This document shows, in pieces, positions 1 to 9,122 of a stretch of 64,000 nt of DNA. The notes under the pieces are model-generated. The model did not search any database, had not been told where the DNA came from, and saw only the letters and a program-made list of their open reading frames with translations. The position numbers were made by a program, and so were the translations under genes. The first letter of the stretch is position 1; each line of letters starts with the position of its first letter. Where the stretch lies: the NCBI GenBank assembly GCA_002703245.1, contig NZTV01000083.1, forward strand, positions 1-64,000, in the 5' to 3' direction. The stretch comes from Microbacterium sp. (lineage in GTDB: Bacteria > Actinomycetota > Actinomycetes > Actinomycetales > Microbacteriaceae).

Positions 1-1611
1 GAGGTGCCATGCGCCGAGAGCGGTGGCGGCGCGGGTGTCACCCGGGTCACGCCGGAGCGCCTCGCGCAGGTAGGGGAGGGCATCGCGCGTCGGGTGCCGG
101 GACTGCTGCAGGTGCGTCGCGGTGACCAGGAGCTCATCGGCCGAGGCGATATCGGTCGGCGCCGAGGGCTCGGTCGCGACCCACGGCTCCCCGTGGGTCG
201 AATCACGCGCACGCCACTCGACCAGCACGACGTCGCCGTGGCGCAGTGTCACACGATCGACGTCGGTGGCGTCACCCGACCCGGCATCGATCACCTGCAC
301 CAGCGGCGCGGCGGGGGAGAGTTCACCGGTCCATTGCCACACGTCGTCTTCGCCCACGGCAGCCGACACCGCGAGCCCGTCGAAAGCCCGGGTGACCGCG
401 ACCCCGATCCGCGTGCCGCCCGGAGTCGCATCCACCGCGATCGCGGCATCCGTCGTCGCCTGTCGCACCGGACCCGTTCGGTGGATCGGGTACCAGTACT
501 GACGGAAGCGCTTGGTCTCCCCGGGCAGCAGCCACGCGAAGTCGGGCTGATTGTCGGTGTAGACGCCCGCCATCAGCTCGACGTAAGGGCCGTCGCTGTC
601 GGTCAGCTGCGCGTCCCAGGCGCGGCCGATCTCACCGTCTCCCCACGTCCATTGCTTCTTGCCGGGAGAGATCGCCGGGTCGGCCCAGTGTACGAATCCG
701 GCGTCTTCGGCGTGATCGTATCCGCCGAAGAACGCGTCGTCAGTGTCGGTGATCATGTACGACGTGGGCACGGGGATGTTGCTGTACACGTCGAGGAGGT
801 CGGCGTCGGCGCGCTCCGCGGCCAGGGCGGGATAGTCGACGCCGTAGTACGGCCGATCCGCACGCGGGAACGCCGAGACCGCGCGTCGCGCGTGATCTGC
901 GACGTAGGCCACGTCGTCGGGGAAGAAGGACTGGTAGTGCTCGTGCGAGGCCGCGGCGACATTCGCCCACCACAGAAAGGTCTGCGTCGCATCGGTTCGG
1001 TTGTGCAGGTGCACGTCGGCTTCGATGAGGGACGAGCCCGGCCGCAGGCGGATGCCGTGCGTTCCGCGCATCCGCTGCAGGGGGTCGATGTCGCTGTGCC
1101 AGACCACGACCGCGCCGTCATCTTCTCGCTCAACGCGTGCGTCCACCGGCAGGAACGTCCCCGGGCGGTGATGTTGCGGCCAGTTGAACTCCACGCCGCC
1201 CGAAATCCACGGGCCGGCGAGCCCCACCAGGGCCGGTTTGATGACGTTGTTGCGGTAGAAGAAGTCGTAGCCGGCGACCTTGTCGAACCCGATGTGGATG
1301 CGCCCGCCGATCTCGGGGAGGAGCATCAGCCGCACGAAGGCGTTCTCGAGGTGTATTGCGTGCCACTGTCGCGGCCTCTTCTCCGCCGAGACCGCGTCGA
1401 TCATCGGCAGCGGATACACGCGCCCGCTCGATCCCTGGTAGACCCTCCGGTCCAGGAACAGCGGGTAGGGGTCGGGGTCGCCCGGGTCGTAGGTGTCGAT
1501 CCACACCGGCTCGCTCCAGCAGGCCACGCCGCCGTCGGCGAGGATCGCCGCCTGCTCGGCGGGCGGCTCGGGCAGGAGGATGCGGCTCAGGGCGTCGTCT
1601 TTGCGTGTCAC
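1..1611 (-). CDS. DUF5107 / TPR-repeat protein, partial at window edge
   Basis: Partial gene: 537 codons are visible from GTG 1611 and the reading frame runs out of the window, so the C-terminus is missing. The N-terminal part contains the stretch PEIGGRIHIGFDK followed by DFFYRNNVIKPALVGLAGPW and GGVEFNWPQHHRPGTF, the hallmark of the DUF5107 family. The last visible residues (LREALRRDP, TRAATALGAW) look like tetratricopeptide repeats, which follow the DUF5107 domain in long family members. A TAG lies in frame three codons upstream, so GTG 1611 is the first possible start, and a TAGCGT box six bases before it suggests a leaderless mRNA. Family members commonly sit beside sugar ABC importers, as here, but the biochemical role is not established. 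Confidence 0.88.
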   Translation of the reverse strand, partial: MTRKDDALSRILLPEPPAEQAAILADGGVACWSEPVWIDTYDPGDPDPYPLFLDRRVYQGSSGRVYPLPMIDAVSAEKRPRQWHAIHLENAFVRLMLLPEIGGRIHIGFDKVAGYDFFYRNNVIKPALVGLAGPWISGGVEFNWPQHHRPGTFLPVDARVEREDDGAVVVWHSDIDPLQRMRGTHGIRLRPGSSLIEADVHLHNRTDATQTFLWWANVAAASHEHYQSFFPDDVAYVADHARRAVSAFPRADRPYYGVDYPALAAERADADLLDVYSNIPVPTSYMITDTDDAFFGGYDHAEDAGFVHWADPAISPGKKQWTWGDGEIGRAWDAQLTDSDGPYVELMAGVYTDNQPDFAWLLPGETKRFRQYWYPIHRTGPVRQATTDAAIAVDATPGGTRIGVAVTRAFDGLAVSAAVGEDDVWQWTGELSPAAPLVQVIDAGSGDATDVDRVTLRHGDVVLVEWRARDSTHGEPWVATEPSAPTDIASADELLVTATHLQQSRHPTRDALPYLREALRRDPGDTRAATALGAWHL

Positions 1612-1617
1612 CCGTGA

Positions 1618-1623
1618 ACGCTA
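1618..1623 (-). promoter_or_regulatory. -10 box for leaderless DUF5107 transcript
   Basis: TAGCGT on the minus strand, separated by six bases from GTG 1611. The same geometry recurs at several other genes in the window. No convincing -35 hexamer was identified. Confidence 0.5.
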
Positions 1624-1733
1624 ACCCGCACGCGGACGGACTCACCATGGTCGAAGGGCGCCCCGACCTGGACGATCCGCTGGCGAGGGACCTGGTTCGA
1701 CGGCGACCCGTCCCGAGCTCGTGGGGGTGGTGC

Positions 1734-1739
1734 GACAAT
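1734..1739 (+). promoter_or_regulatory. -10 box for leaderless AraC transcript
   Basis: GACAAT on the plus strand, six bases before GTG 1746. It supports the chosen start of the AraC gene, because transcription would begin at or next to the start codon. Confidence 0.4.
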
Positions 1740-1745
1740 GGCGCG

Positions 1746-2624
1746 GTGGACGGCGCACACCTCGAACGGCCCGACGGGTTTGAGCACCAGCTCCTCAGCG
1801 TCGTGCCCCGCCCGCAGGTCGAGACGGCGCTCGCGCGCGGGGTCACCCGCCGCATGACGGTCACCGACGCCGGGTACTTTCCCCGCGCGGAGCATCACGG
1901 CCGGCATCGCCCGAGCGGTGTTCCCGAGACGATCGTCATCGTGTGTGTCGCCGGCGCGGGATGGGTCGACGTCGCGGGCGTCCGCACGCGGGTGGGGAGT
2001 TCGACGGCGATCGTCATCCCCGCGGGCACTCCGCACGCCTACGGCGCGGCGCCCGAGGATCCCTGGACCATCTGGTGGTGCCATGTGCGTGGAACCGATG
2101 TCGCCGAGCTCGTCGAGGCGTGCGGCGTCGACGGCGGCCACGTCACCCTGTCGCTGCGGAGCGTGGAGAAGGCGACCGCCCTGCTGGATGAGATCTCTCG
2201 GGCTCTCTCTCGCGACACCACACCCGCGCGACTCGTGGCGACATCCGGCATGGCCTGGCGCCTGTTCACGCAGCTCGCCGTCGACCGACGCCTGGCCGTC
2301 GACGGTACGCCGCTCGAACGTGCGATGCGCTACCTCGAGGAGCGGATCGACGGGCGCGTGTCAGTTCCGGAGCTCGCCGCGATGGTGGGACTGTCGCCCT
2401 CACACCTGGCCGCCCTGTTCCGCGACGCCACCGGCGGGGGAGTGCTCGCCCATCACAACGCGCTGAAGATGGCGCGGGCACGCGTGCTGCTCGACACCAC
2501 TGACATGACCGTCGCCGACGTCGGTCGTGCGACAGGGTTCGACGACGCGTTCTACTTCTCCCGGCAGTTCCGCCGCATGCACGGCGTGAGCCCCCGCGCC
2601 TACCGCGAGCACCGCAAGGGCTGA
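1746..2624 (+). CDS. AraC-family transcriptional regulator
   Basis: 292 residues from GTG 1746. An N-terminal cupin-like sugar-sensing domain (roughly residues 20-150, including VIPAGTPHAYG) is followed by two C-terminal helix-turn-helix motifs: VSVPELAAMVGLSPSHLAALFRD with DATGGGVLAHH, and MTVADVGRATGFDDAFYFSR ending in GVSPRAYREH, the usual AraC signature. It is divergent from the DUF5107 gene and convergent with the sugar ABC importer, so it probably controls both. ATG 1647 is also in frame, but the added 33 residues look non-coding and the GACAAT box favours GTG 1746. Confidence 0.9.
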   Translation: MDGAHLERPDGFEHQLLSVVPRPQVETALARGVTRRMTVTDAGYFPRAEHHGRHRPSGVPETIVIVCVAGAGWVDVAGVRTRVGSSTAIVIPAGTPHAYGAAPEDPWTIWWCHVRGTDVAELVEACGVDGGHVTLSLRSVEKATALLDEISRALSRDTTPARLVATSGMAWRLFTQLAVDRRLAVDGTPLERAMRYLEERIDGRVSVPELAAMVGLSPSHLAALFRDATGGGVLAHHNALKMARARVLLDTTDMTVADVGRATGFDDAFYFSRQFRRMHGVSPRAYREHRKG

Positions 2625-2631
2625 GGGCAAG

Positions 2632-3558
2632 TCAGCCCTTCGTGGCGCCGGCGGTGAGGTCGGCGCGCCAGAACCTCTGCATCGCGACCATGAGCACCAC
2701 CAGGAGCACCGCCGACACCGCAGAACCGGTGACGACCAGCTGATAGAACATCGGATCCCGCTGTGTCTGCGAGTTCCAGAGGGTCAAGCCCAGGGTGACG
2801 GGGAACGTCTTCGTGTCGTTGAGCATCACGAGAGGCAGGAGGTAGTTGTTCCAGATCGTGACGAACTGGAACAGGAAGATCGTCACCAGGGCCGGGCTCA
2901 TCATCCGCACCGCCATCGTCGCGAAGATGCGCAGGTCTCCGGCGCCGTCGATGCGGGCGGCCTCGATGATCTCGTCAGGGACGCTGGCGTTCGCGTGGAT
3001 ACGGGCGAGGTAGACCCCGAACGGGCTCACCATGCTCGGCAGCAGCACCGCCCAGTACGTGCCCGTCAGACCCACCGTGTTCAGCAGGAAGTACAGGGGA
3101 AGCGCGATCACCGTCGCCGGCACGAGCACACCGCCGAGAATGGTCGAGAACAGGGCCTCGCGACCCCAGAACGAATACTTCGCGATCGCATACCCGCACG
3201 CGGCCGACAACACCATCGCCACGAGCGCCCCGGCGCCCGAGTACAGGATGCTGTTGAGCACCCAGCGTGTGAAGATCCCGCCGTCCTGCGTGAAAAGGGT
3301 CGCCAGGTTCTCCCACGCCTGCGGACTGTCGGAGAACCATAGGCCGAACGAGCTGAACAGGTCGCCGGGAGACTTCGTCGCCGCGACCATCACCCACACC
3401 AGCGGCAGCAGGAAGTAGATCGCCGCGACGATCAACACGACGTTGACGGCGGCGGCACCGCCGACCGTGCCCTCGCGACCGCCTCGCCGGCGACGGTGCG
3501 CCTGCGGGGCGACACCCGGGACGTTCGTGGTGGCGGGAGCGCTCTGCGTGGTCACCAT
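2632..3558 (-). CDS. Sugar ABC transporter permease (MalG/CUT1 type)
   Basis: 308 residues with about six membrane segments starting near residue 35. The EAA loop EIIEAARIDGAGDLRIFATM, which contacts the ATPase, marks it as a MalG-like CUT1 permease. ATG 3558 overlaps the stop of the upstream permease by seven bases (ATGGTGA), which implies translational coupling. The family works as a heterodimer with the neighbouring permease, a lipoprotein and a shared ATPase. No ATPase gene lies in the cluster, as is common in actinobacteria, where an MsiK-like subunit is encoded elsewhere. Confidence 0.92.
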   Translation of the reverse strand: MVTTQSAPATTNVPGVAPQAHRRRRGGREGTVGGAAAVNVVLIVAAIYFLLPLVWVMVAATKSPGDLFSSFGLWFSDSPQAWENLATLFTQDGGIFTRWVLNSILYSGAGALVAMVLSAACGYAIAKYSFWGREALFSTILGGVLVPATVIALPLYFLLNTVGLTGTYWAVLLPSMVSPFGVYLARIHANASVPDEIIEAARIDGAGDLRIFATMAVRMMSPALVTIFLFQFVTIWNNYLLPLVMLNDTKTFPVTLGLTLWNSQTQRDPMFYQLVVTGSAVSAVLLVVLMVAMQRFWRADLTAGATKG

Positions 3559-4499
3559 GCGCGGTTCCCCTTCCGGTTGACCAGGCGGAGGAATCCGAAC
3601 GAGAACACGAACCCGATGAGGGCGACGATGACGGCCATCGCCGCCGCGAGGTTCGGGTTGCCCTGTGCGAACGCCTGATTGTAGGCCGCCATGTTGGGGG
3701 TGAATGTGGAGTTGATCGCCGTCGTCAACGGCGCCAGCACGAGAGGTTCGACGAACAGCTGCAAGGTGCCGATGATCGTGAACACCGTCACGAGGATGAT
3801 CGACGGGCGCACCAGCGGCAGCTTGATGTTCCACATGATCGACCAGGCCGACGCGCCGTCCATCCGCGCCGCCTCATACAGCTCCGACGGGATCGCATCC
3901 AGCGCCGCCAGAAGAATGACCATGTTGTACCCGGCGAAGCCCCACAGGGCGATGTTCGCGATCGCGAACAGCACATTGCCGCTCGACAGCGGATCCACCT
4001 CGACTCCGACACTCGCCAGCACCTGCAGCACGGGGCTGGTCGCGGGAACGTAGAGGAAGCCCCACAGCAGGGTCGCGATCACGCCGGGTACTCCGTACGG
4101 GGCGAAGTACAGCACGCGGAAGAACCGCGGCGCCCGCGCCCGCCCACTGTCGATCAGCAGCGCCAACGACAGGGCGGTGAACACCATCAGCGGCACCTCG
4201 ATGAGCGAGAACACCAGCAGGCGCCCGAGGCTCGCCACAAACGCCGGGTCACCGAACGCGCGGGCGTAGTTCTCGAGGAAGACGAACACCGTCTCCGGAG
4301 CGCCCAGGCCCAGCCCGGAACTGCGCGTGGCGAACATGCTCTGCACGAGCGCGAACACGATCGGCGCGACGAAGAACAGCACGAACATCACAACGAACGG
4401 GAAGACGAGAACCCACAATGCCGGACGCGGCCGCGTGCGCCGCCGGATGGGGGCGGGGGTGGAGCCGGGGCTGTGGGCAGAGACAGATGCCGTGGTCAC
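3552..4499 (-). CDS. Sugar ABC transporter permease (MalF/CUT1 type)
   Basis: 315 residues from GTG 4499, which has a GAAGG ribosome site seven bases upstream. An N-terminal cytoplasmic tail (SPGSTPAPIRRRTRPRP) precedes six membrane segments. The EAA loop ELYEAARMDGASAWSIMWNI identifies it as the MalF-like partner of the next gene. It follows the binding-protein gene after 73 bases that contain a strong hairpin (4536-4567). Confidence 0.92.
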   Translation of the reverse strand: MTTASVSAHSPGSTPAPIRRRTRPRPALWVLVFPFVVMFVLFFVAPIVFALVQSMFATRSSGLGLGAPETVFVFLENYARAFGDPAFVASLGRLLVFSLIEVPLMVFTALSLALLIDSGRARAPRFFRVLYFAPYGVPGVIATLLWGFLYVPATSPVLQVLASVGVEVDPLSSGNVLFAIANIALWGFAGYNMVILLAALDAIPSELYEAARMDGASAWSIMWNIKLPLVRPSIILVTVFTIIGTLQLFVEPLVLAPLTTAINSTFTPNMAAYNQAFAQGNPNLAAAMAVIVALIGFVFSFGFLRLVNRKGNRAW

Positions 4500-4535
4500 A
4501 GGAGGCCTTCGATCGAAACGGAAAGGAAAGCGAGA

Positions 4536-4567
4536 GGTGGGGGTGCGCCGTGCGGCACACCCCCACC
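4536..4567 (-). terminator. Hairpin between binding protein and permeases
   Basis: A 14-base-pair stem (GGTGGGGGTGTGCC on the minus strand, with one G-T pair) and a four-base loop lies directly after the stop of the binding-protein gene, inside the operon. It has no T-tract. It probably acts as a partial terminator or 3' mRNA stabiliser that makes the binding protein more abundant than the permeases. Confidence 0.65.
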
Positions 4568-4572
4568 CAGGG

Positions 4573-5901
4573 TCAGTCGACCGAGATGCCGCGCTCCTCG
4601 AGTGCATCTACCATGTCGGTCTGCGTCTGCTCGTACGCCTCGGGCAGGGGCGTGCCGGAATCGACCGCCGCCTTGACGTTGTCGGTCAGCGACGCGAACA
4701 GCGTCGACGACAGCGGCGGCCACACCCACGAGGTGTCCACGTTCGCATCCGACTCGGCGAAGACATCCCAGATGTCCTGTCCGCCGTAGAACTCGAACAC
4801 CTCGGGGTCGTCCTGCAGCGCCTCGATCTGGCTCGTGTCGGCGATCGCCGGCCAGCCGGCACCCACATTGGTGAGGATGTTCACGCTCTCCGGGTCGGAA
4901 TTCAGCCACACCGCGAACTCCGCGGCGGCCTCGGGGTTGCTCGACCCCTTCAGCACGGCGCTCGCCGAACCGCCGGCCCAGGTCGCCGACACGTTCTCCC
5001 CGGCCTCCCACTGCGGCATCGCGCCCACGCGCCAGTCGCCCGCGGTATCGGGGGCGGTGCCGCGCAGGATCGCGTCGGCCCACGAGCCCGAGATCCAGGT
5101 GAGGATGTTGCCGTTCTGCAGGTCGGCGTTCCACTCGTTCGAGAAGTCCGCCTCGATCTTCACGAGATCCTCGTCGATCAGCTTCTGCCAGAACTCTGCG
5201 ACGTTCATCGTGTCTTCGCCATCGATGTCGACCGTCCACGCATCACCGTCGATGCCGAACCACGTCGCGCCGCCCTGCTGAGCCAGCCCGATCATCCACG
5301 GGGCCTGATTGAACGCGAACGCCGTGATGTAGCGGTCGGGGTCGGATGCGCGAATGACCTTCGCCGCCTCGTAGTACTCGTCCCAGGTCTCGGGGTAGGC
5401 GATACCGAGCTCGTCGAAGATGTCGGCGCGGTAGAACTGCCCGAGCGGGCCCGAGGCCTGCGGCACCGCGTATACGCGGTCGTCAAACACGCCCGTCTGC
5501 CACTGCCACGGCACGAACAGGCCTTCGGAGTCGCCGACGTAGTCGGTGATGTCTTCGAGAGCATCGTTGATGAGGAAGTCGGGGATCGCGTCGTAGCCGA
5601 GCTGCACGACATCGGCCGGGTCGCCGGCCTGCACCGCCGACAGCATCGTGGCGTATCCGCCGTCGGGGCCGGCGGTGATCGTCTCGAGCGTCACCTGGAT
5701 GTCGTCGTGCGAAGCGTTGAAGGCATCGACGGCGCGGTCGATGTTCGGCACCCACGACTGGAAGGTGATCTCGACCGGATCCTCAGCGGTCCCACCGCCC
5801 CCGTCGCTGGAATCCGAGCAGCCGGCGACGGCCAGAGTGAGCGCCGCGGCACCCGCGACGACACCCAGGGTGCGGCGGCGGCGGTGAGAAGAAATGGACA
5901 T
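4573..5901 (-). CDS. Extracellular sugar-binding lipoprotein (CUT1 ABC importer)
   Basis: 442 residues from ATG 5901 with an AAGGGAG ribosome site. The signal peptide has an RRRR n-region and a lipobox LAVAGC, so the mature protein is lipid-anchored at the cysteine. The body (EITFQSWVPNIDRAVDAFNA and the VQAGDPADVVQLGYD region) is typical of SBP_bac_1 binding proteins for oligosaccharides. It is first in the operon with the two permeases. The sugar cannot be told from sequence. Confidence 0.92.
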   Translation of the reverse strand: MSISSHRRRRTLGVVAGAAALTLAVAGCSDSSDGGGGTAEDPVEITFQSWVPNIDRAVDAFNASHDDIQVTLETITAGPDGGYATMLSAVQAGDPADVVQLGYDAIPDFLINDALEDITDYVGDSEGLFVPWQWQTGVFDDRVYAVPQASGPLGQFYRADIFDELGIAYPETWDEYYEAAKVIRASDPDRYITAFAFNQAPWMIGLAQQGGATWFGIDGDAWTVDIDGEDTMNVAEFWQKLIDEDLVKIEADFSNEWNADLQNGNILTWISGSWADAILRGTAPDTAGDWRVGAMPQWEAGENVSATWAGGSASAVLKGSSNPEAAAEFAVWLNSDPESVNILTNVGAGWPAIADTSQIEALQDDPEVFEFYGGQDIWDVFAESDANVDTSWVWPPLSSTLFASLTDNVKAAVDSGTPLPEAYEQTQTDMVDALEERGISVD

Positions 5902-6052
5902 ACATGCTCCCTTGCGATGCGGACGAGACAACCTCGTCTGTTCTGGTGCGCACCGAGACTAAGCGTCGGCAACCGGTGCATCACATGGGTGAAGCTGTGT
6001 CAGACATGGACGATCCTGCGGAGCCGGTGGGGATATGCGGTGAGCTTCGCGA

Positions 6053-6058
6053 TACCGT
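6053..6058 (+). promoter_or_regulatory. -10 box for leaderless cds1-like transcript
   Basis: TACCGT, six bases before GTG 6065. This is the same hexamer and spacing as at the GH15 gene (26500-26505). Confidence 0.45.
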
Positions 6059-6064
6059 CGAGGG

Positions 6065-7132
6065 GTGAGCGAGCGGAGCGAGTGGGTCGTCAAGGCCATC
6101 CATCTGCTGGAGGCCGACGCGAACCGGACCTCCGACACCCACCTGCACGTCTTCCCGCTGCCCGCCGAGTGGGGGATCGACCTCTACCTCAAAGACGAAT
6201 CGGTCCACCCCACCGGGTCGCTCAAGCACCGGCTCGCACGCTCGCTGATCCTCTATGGACTGGTCAACGGAGAAGTTGGCCCCGAAACGGTGCTCGTCGA
6301 AGCATCCAGCGGGTCGACCGCCGTGTCAGAGGCGTACTTCGCCCGCATGCTCGGCTTGCGGTTCGTGACCGTCGTGCCCCGCACGACCAGCCAGGAGAAG
6401 ATCGAACTCATCGAGTTCTACGGCGGCGAATGCCACTACGTCGACGAACCCATGGCGGTGTACGCCGAAGCCGAGCGCATCGCCGAAGGCTGCTGCGGGC
6501 ACTACCTGAACCAGTTCGCCTACGCCGAACGCGCCACCGACTGGCGCGGCAACAACAACATCGCCGAAAGCGTCTTCAACCAGATGTCGCTGGAACGGCA
6601 TCCGATCCCCACCTGGATCGTCGTCAGCGCCGGCACCGGCGGCACCTCCGCCACCTTCGGACGCTACGTGCGCTACCGGTGCCACGACACCCGCGTCGCC
6701 GTCGTCGACCCCGAAGGATCCGTGTTCTACGACGCCTGGCGGCTCGGCGACCGCACGGTCGTGAGGGGGGAGCGCTCGCGCATCGAGGGGATCGGGCGTC
6801 CCCGGGTGGAACCCTCGTTCGTGCCGAGCGTCATCGACGAGATGCTGCAGGTGCCCGACGCCGCGTCCATCGCCGCGATCCGGCTGCTGCGCGACAAGAC
6901 CCAGCACTGGGCCGGCGGATCGACCGGCACCAACCTCGTCGGAGCGTTCGAGCTGATCGCGCGCATGTTGGAGGCGGGGCAGACCGGGTCGGTGGTCACC
7001 CTCATCTGCGACGGCGGCATGCGCTACGCACACACCTACTACGACGACGCCTGGGTCGCCGCGCAAGGGATGGACCTTGCGCCGTGGACGGCACGGATGG
7101 AACGGTTCCTCACCGACGGGGTGTGGGAGTAG
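6065..7132 (+). CDS. PLP-dependent L-cysteine desulfhydrase, Cds1-like
   Basis: 355 residues of the fold-type II PLP family that includes cysteine synthase. [13 protein letters not shown] carries the PLP-binding lysine, [16 protein letters not shown] the substrate loop and [14 protein letters not shown] the glycine-rich phosphate loop. Overall it resembles the actinobacterial Cds1 group, which breaks L-cysteine down to pyruvate, ammonia and hydrogen sulfide, rather than biosynthetic CysK. That assignment comes from remembered family similarity. It stands alone, divergent from the sugar importer, and ends at a shared terminator. Confidence 0.8.
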   Translation: MSERSEWVVKAIHLLEADANRTSDTHLHVFPLPAEWGIDLYLKDESVHPTGSLKHRLARSLILYGLVNGEVGPETVLVEASSGSTAVSEAYFARMLGLRFVTVVPRTTSQEKIELIEFYGGECHYVDEPMAVYAEAERIAEGCCGHYLNQFAYAERATDWRGNNNIAESVFNQMSLERHPIPTWIVVSAGTGGTSATFGRYVRYRCHDTRVAVVDPEGSVFYDAWRLGDRTVVRGERSRIEGIGRPRVEPSFVPSVIDEMLQVPDAASIAAIRLLRDKTQHWAGGSTGTNLVGAFELIARMLEAGQTGSVVTLICDGGMRYAHTYYDDAWVAAQGMDLAPWTARMERFLTDGVWE

Positions 7133-7161
7133 GGGCCCTGTTCGGGGAGTAGTCGTGGAGC

Positions 7162-7198
7162 GGGCGCGCGGCGCGGCCGCAAGGCACGCCGCGCGCCC
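7162..7198. terminator. Bidirectional terminator hairpin
   Basis: A perfect 12-base-pair stem (GGGCGCGCGGCG) with a 13-base loop lies between the convergent ends of the desulfhydrase gene and the D-amino-acid operon. There is no T-tract, as is usual in high-GC actinobacteria. Confidence 0.7.
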
Positions 7199-7204
7199 GG
7201 GGCG

Positions 7205-8236
7205 TCAGCCCGCCGACCCCGGCGCGTGCGCCGCGGCCAGCATCTGCTTCTCCATCTCCAGAGTGAGGAAGTTCAGCTTCCCGGCGTCGACGAACTTGTC
7301 GCTGACCTCGCCGGCGATGCCGTGCTGCACCGCAAGCTCATCCACGAGGTCAAGTTTGCATTCGGGTGCGCCGGCGCTCAGATCCACCTTGGCCAGGTCC
7401 ACCCACACCGTGTTGGGGCGCGTCGTCGACTCGAACACATACTGCTTGTTCGTGAGGTCGGCGACGACCTGCCACAGCGTCTGCGACGCGTCCGGCTTGC
7501 CCGGGTCCGGCTCGCGGAACGGCTGCGCCGCGTTGCGGATGACCGAGAACATGCCCGCGATCGCTTGAAGCTCGCTCCGGGGCTGTTCCAGCCGCGAAAC
7601 GTAGTACGACGCGCGTGCAAAGCGATCGCTGGCAAGAGTCGACCCGGGGAGCGGGGCGGCACCCCCGAGCCCGGTCACCGTCTTCACGAGTTCCAGCTGA
7701 TGGTCGTACGTCGGCGAGTTCGTCATCACCGTGTAGTCGGCGCTGTGGTAGACCTTCGGCTTGCCGTCGGCATACTCGATGATCGCCGAATCACCGGTCG
7801 AATCGTCGAGTGCGAGGTGGATCGCCGGCGGCTTGCCGCCGGTCGGGTCGATCATCTGCACGACCTGCACGTCCGTCGACTCGGTCCACTCGACCGCCTC
7901 GGCCACGGTGGCGAAGTTGTCGAGGTAGTACTGCAGCCAGGTCGCCTGGCTCAGCTGGGTCCGCGTCGAATCCGGAGTGCCGTAGTCGGACTCCGCAAGC
8001 CACAACACGTGTCCGGCGAGGCCGACGTCGTTGAGGCCATCGACGGAGATCATGTCGAATGCCGTCGCGACGACACTGCCGTACGTCGATGTCCAGGTGA
8101 GCTTCCCCTCCACGCCGTCATCTCGAAAGATGCCCTTGGGCTGAGTCCACAGGTTAGTCTGCAGATCTTCGTGGAAGTCCATGTTCCGACCCACGAGGAC
8201 GCCGTCGGCGTGGTGCCAAACAACTCGAGTACACAT
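7205..8236 (-). CDS. Linear amide C-N hydrolase (choloylglycine/penicillin V acylase family)
   Basis: 343 residues of an Ntn hydrolase. After loss of Met1, Cys2 (MCTRVVW) would be the nucleophile. GRNMDF supplies the conserved Arg and Asp, and TNSPTYDHQ the conserved Asn of the family. There is no signal peptide, so it is cytoplasmic. It is the last gene of a five-gene operon, 14 bases after the racemase gene. The context suggests it hydrolyses an N-acyl amino acid or similar linear amide rather than bile salts or penicillin. Confidence 0.85.
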   Translation of the reverse strand: MCTRVVWHHADGVLVGRNMDFHEDLQTNLWTQPKGIFRDDGVEGKLTWTSTYGSVVATAFDMISVDGLNDVGLAGHVLWLAESDYGTPDSTRTQLSQATWLQYYLDNFATVAEAVEWTESTDVQVVQMIDPTGGKPPAIHLALDDSTGDSAIIEYADGKPKVYHSADYTVMTNSPTYDHQLELVKTVTGLGGAAPLPGSTLASDRFARASYYVSRLEQPRSELQAIAGMFSVIRNAAQPFREPDPGKPDASQTLWQVVADLTNKQYVFESTTRPNTVWVDLAKVDLSAGAPECKLDLVDELAVQHGIAGEVSDKFVDAGKLNFLTLEMEKQMLAAAHAPGSAG

Positions 8237-8250
8237 ATCCGGTCCTTTCC

Positions 8251-9099
8251 TCAGGAGTTCGACGGCACCGTGCCGGTGCCGAAATCGACGGTGTCGAGCG
8301 TGTAGTCACGCGTGATGTTCAGCTCGGACAAGACCGTCTCGTACACCGGCCGCCCGCCGCTGGTGTTGATGTGCAGGGAGCCGACCGTGTCGTGATCTCC
8401 GTGGTGCAGAAGGCCGGCGTCGCTGAGGTGCAACCGGATCGCACGGGCCTGCGCCTTCGCGGGGTTGATGAACGCGACATGCGGCGCCTTGCGCTGGAAC
8501 ACGTCCTCGACGATCGGGTAGTGCGTGCAGCCGAGCACGATGTCCTTCACGTCCGGGTGCGCACCCATCAAGTTGTCGAGGTGAGTTTGCACCTCCTGAT
8601 CGATGGCCGGGCTCGCCAGATCGCCCTGTTCGATGAGGGCGGCGAGCTTCTCGCTCGGTTCCCCATACACCTGCATGTCGCCCTCGAGCTCGTCGATCAG
8701 GCGCGGGTAGCACTGCGACGCGATGGTGAAAGCCGTCGCGATGACACCGACCCGGGTGTACTGCAGTTTCACGACATCCTCGGCTGCGGCGCGGATGATC
8801 GACAGCACCGGGAACCCGAATCGATTCTCGTACCCGGCCAGGCCCGGGGTGTCGAAGGTCGCCGAGATGGTGTTGCACGCGACCGCGACCATCTTCACCT
8901 CGCGTTCGGCGAGAAACTCCAGCATCCGGGTCGTGAGGTGGGCGATGTCCTCACCCGTGCGGTTGCCGTAAGGAGCGTTGCCGTTGTCACCGCAGTAGAT
9001 GATGTTCTCGCCCGGGAGAAGCTTGGAGAGCTGCGCGACAGTCGTCAGCCCACCGACCCCCGAATCGATCACTCCGATCGGAGAGGTTGCATCGACCAT
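8251..9099 (-). CDS. Aspartate/glutamate racemase family protein
   Basis: 282 residues from ATG 9099, with AAGGAAG just upstream. It has the MurI-type motifs DSGVGGLT near the N-terminus, AVACNTISATF with the first catalytic cysteine, and VLGCTHYPIV with the second, so it should be active as a two-cysteine, PLP-independent racemase. In MurI this makes D-glutamate for peptidoglycan. Its place between a D-amino-acid deacylase and an amide hydrolase suggests a catabolic role, converting a D-amino acid to the L form. A housekeeping MurI may lie elsewhere. Confidence 0.85.
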   Translation of the reverse strand: MVDATSPIGVIDSGVGGLTTVAQLSKLLPGENIIYCGDNGNAPYGNRTGEDIAHLTTRMLEFLAEREVKMVAVACNTISATFDTPGLAGYENRFGFPVLSIIRAAAEDVVKLQYTRVGVIATAFTIASQCYPRLIDELEGDMQVYGEPSEKLAALIEQGDLASPAIDQEVQTHLDNLMGAHPDVKDIVLGCTHYPIVEDVFQRKAPHVAFINPAKAQARAIRLHLSDAGLLHHGDHDTVGSLHINTSGGRPVYETVLSELNITRDYTLDTVDFGTGTVPSNS

Positions 9100-9122
9100 T
9101 GATCTTCCTTTCGTTCGTTGTC

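Noticed and set aside
4-1617. Long plus-strand open frame opposite the DUF5107 gene
   Set aside because: It is rich in Arg, Val and Asp without family motifs, and the minus strand reads clear DUF5107 sequence.
4327-7152. A 941-codon plus-strand open frame
   Set aside because: It lies antisense to the binding-protein gene and out of frame with the desulfhydrase; a high-GC shadow.
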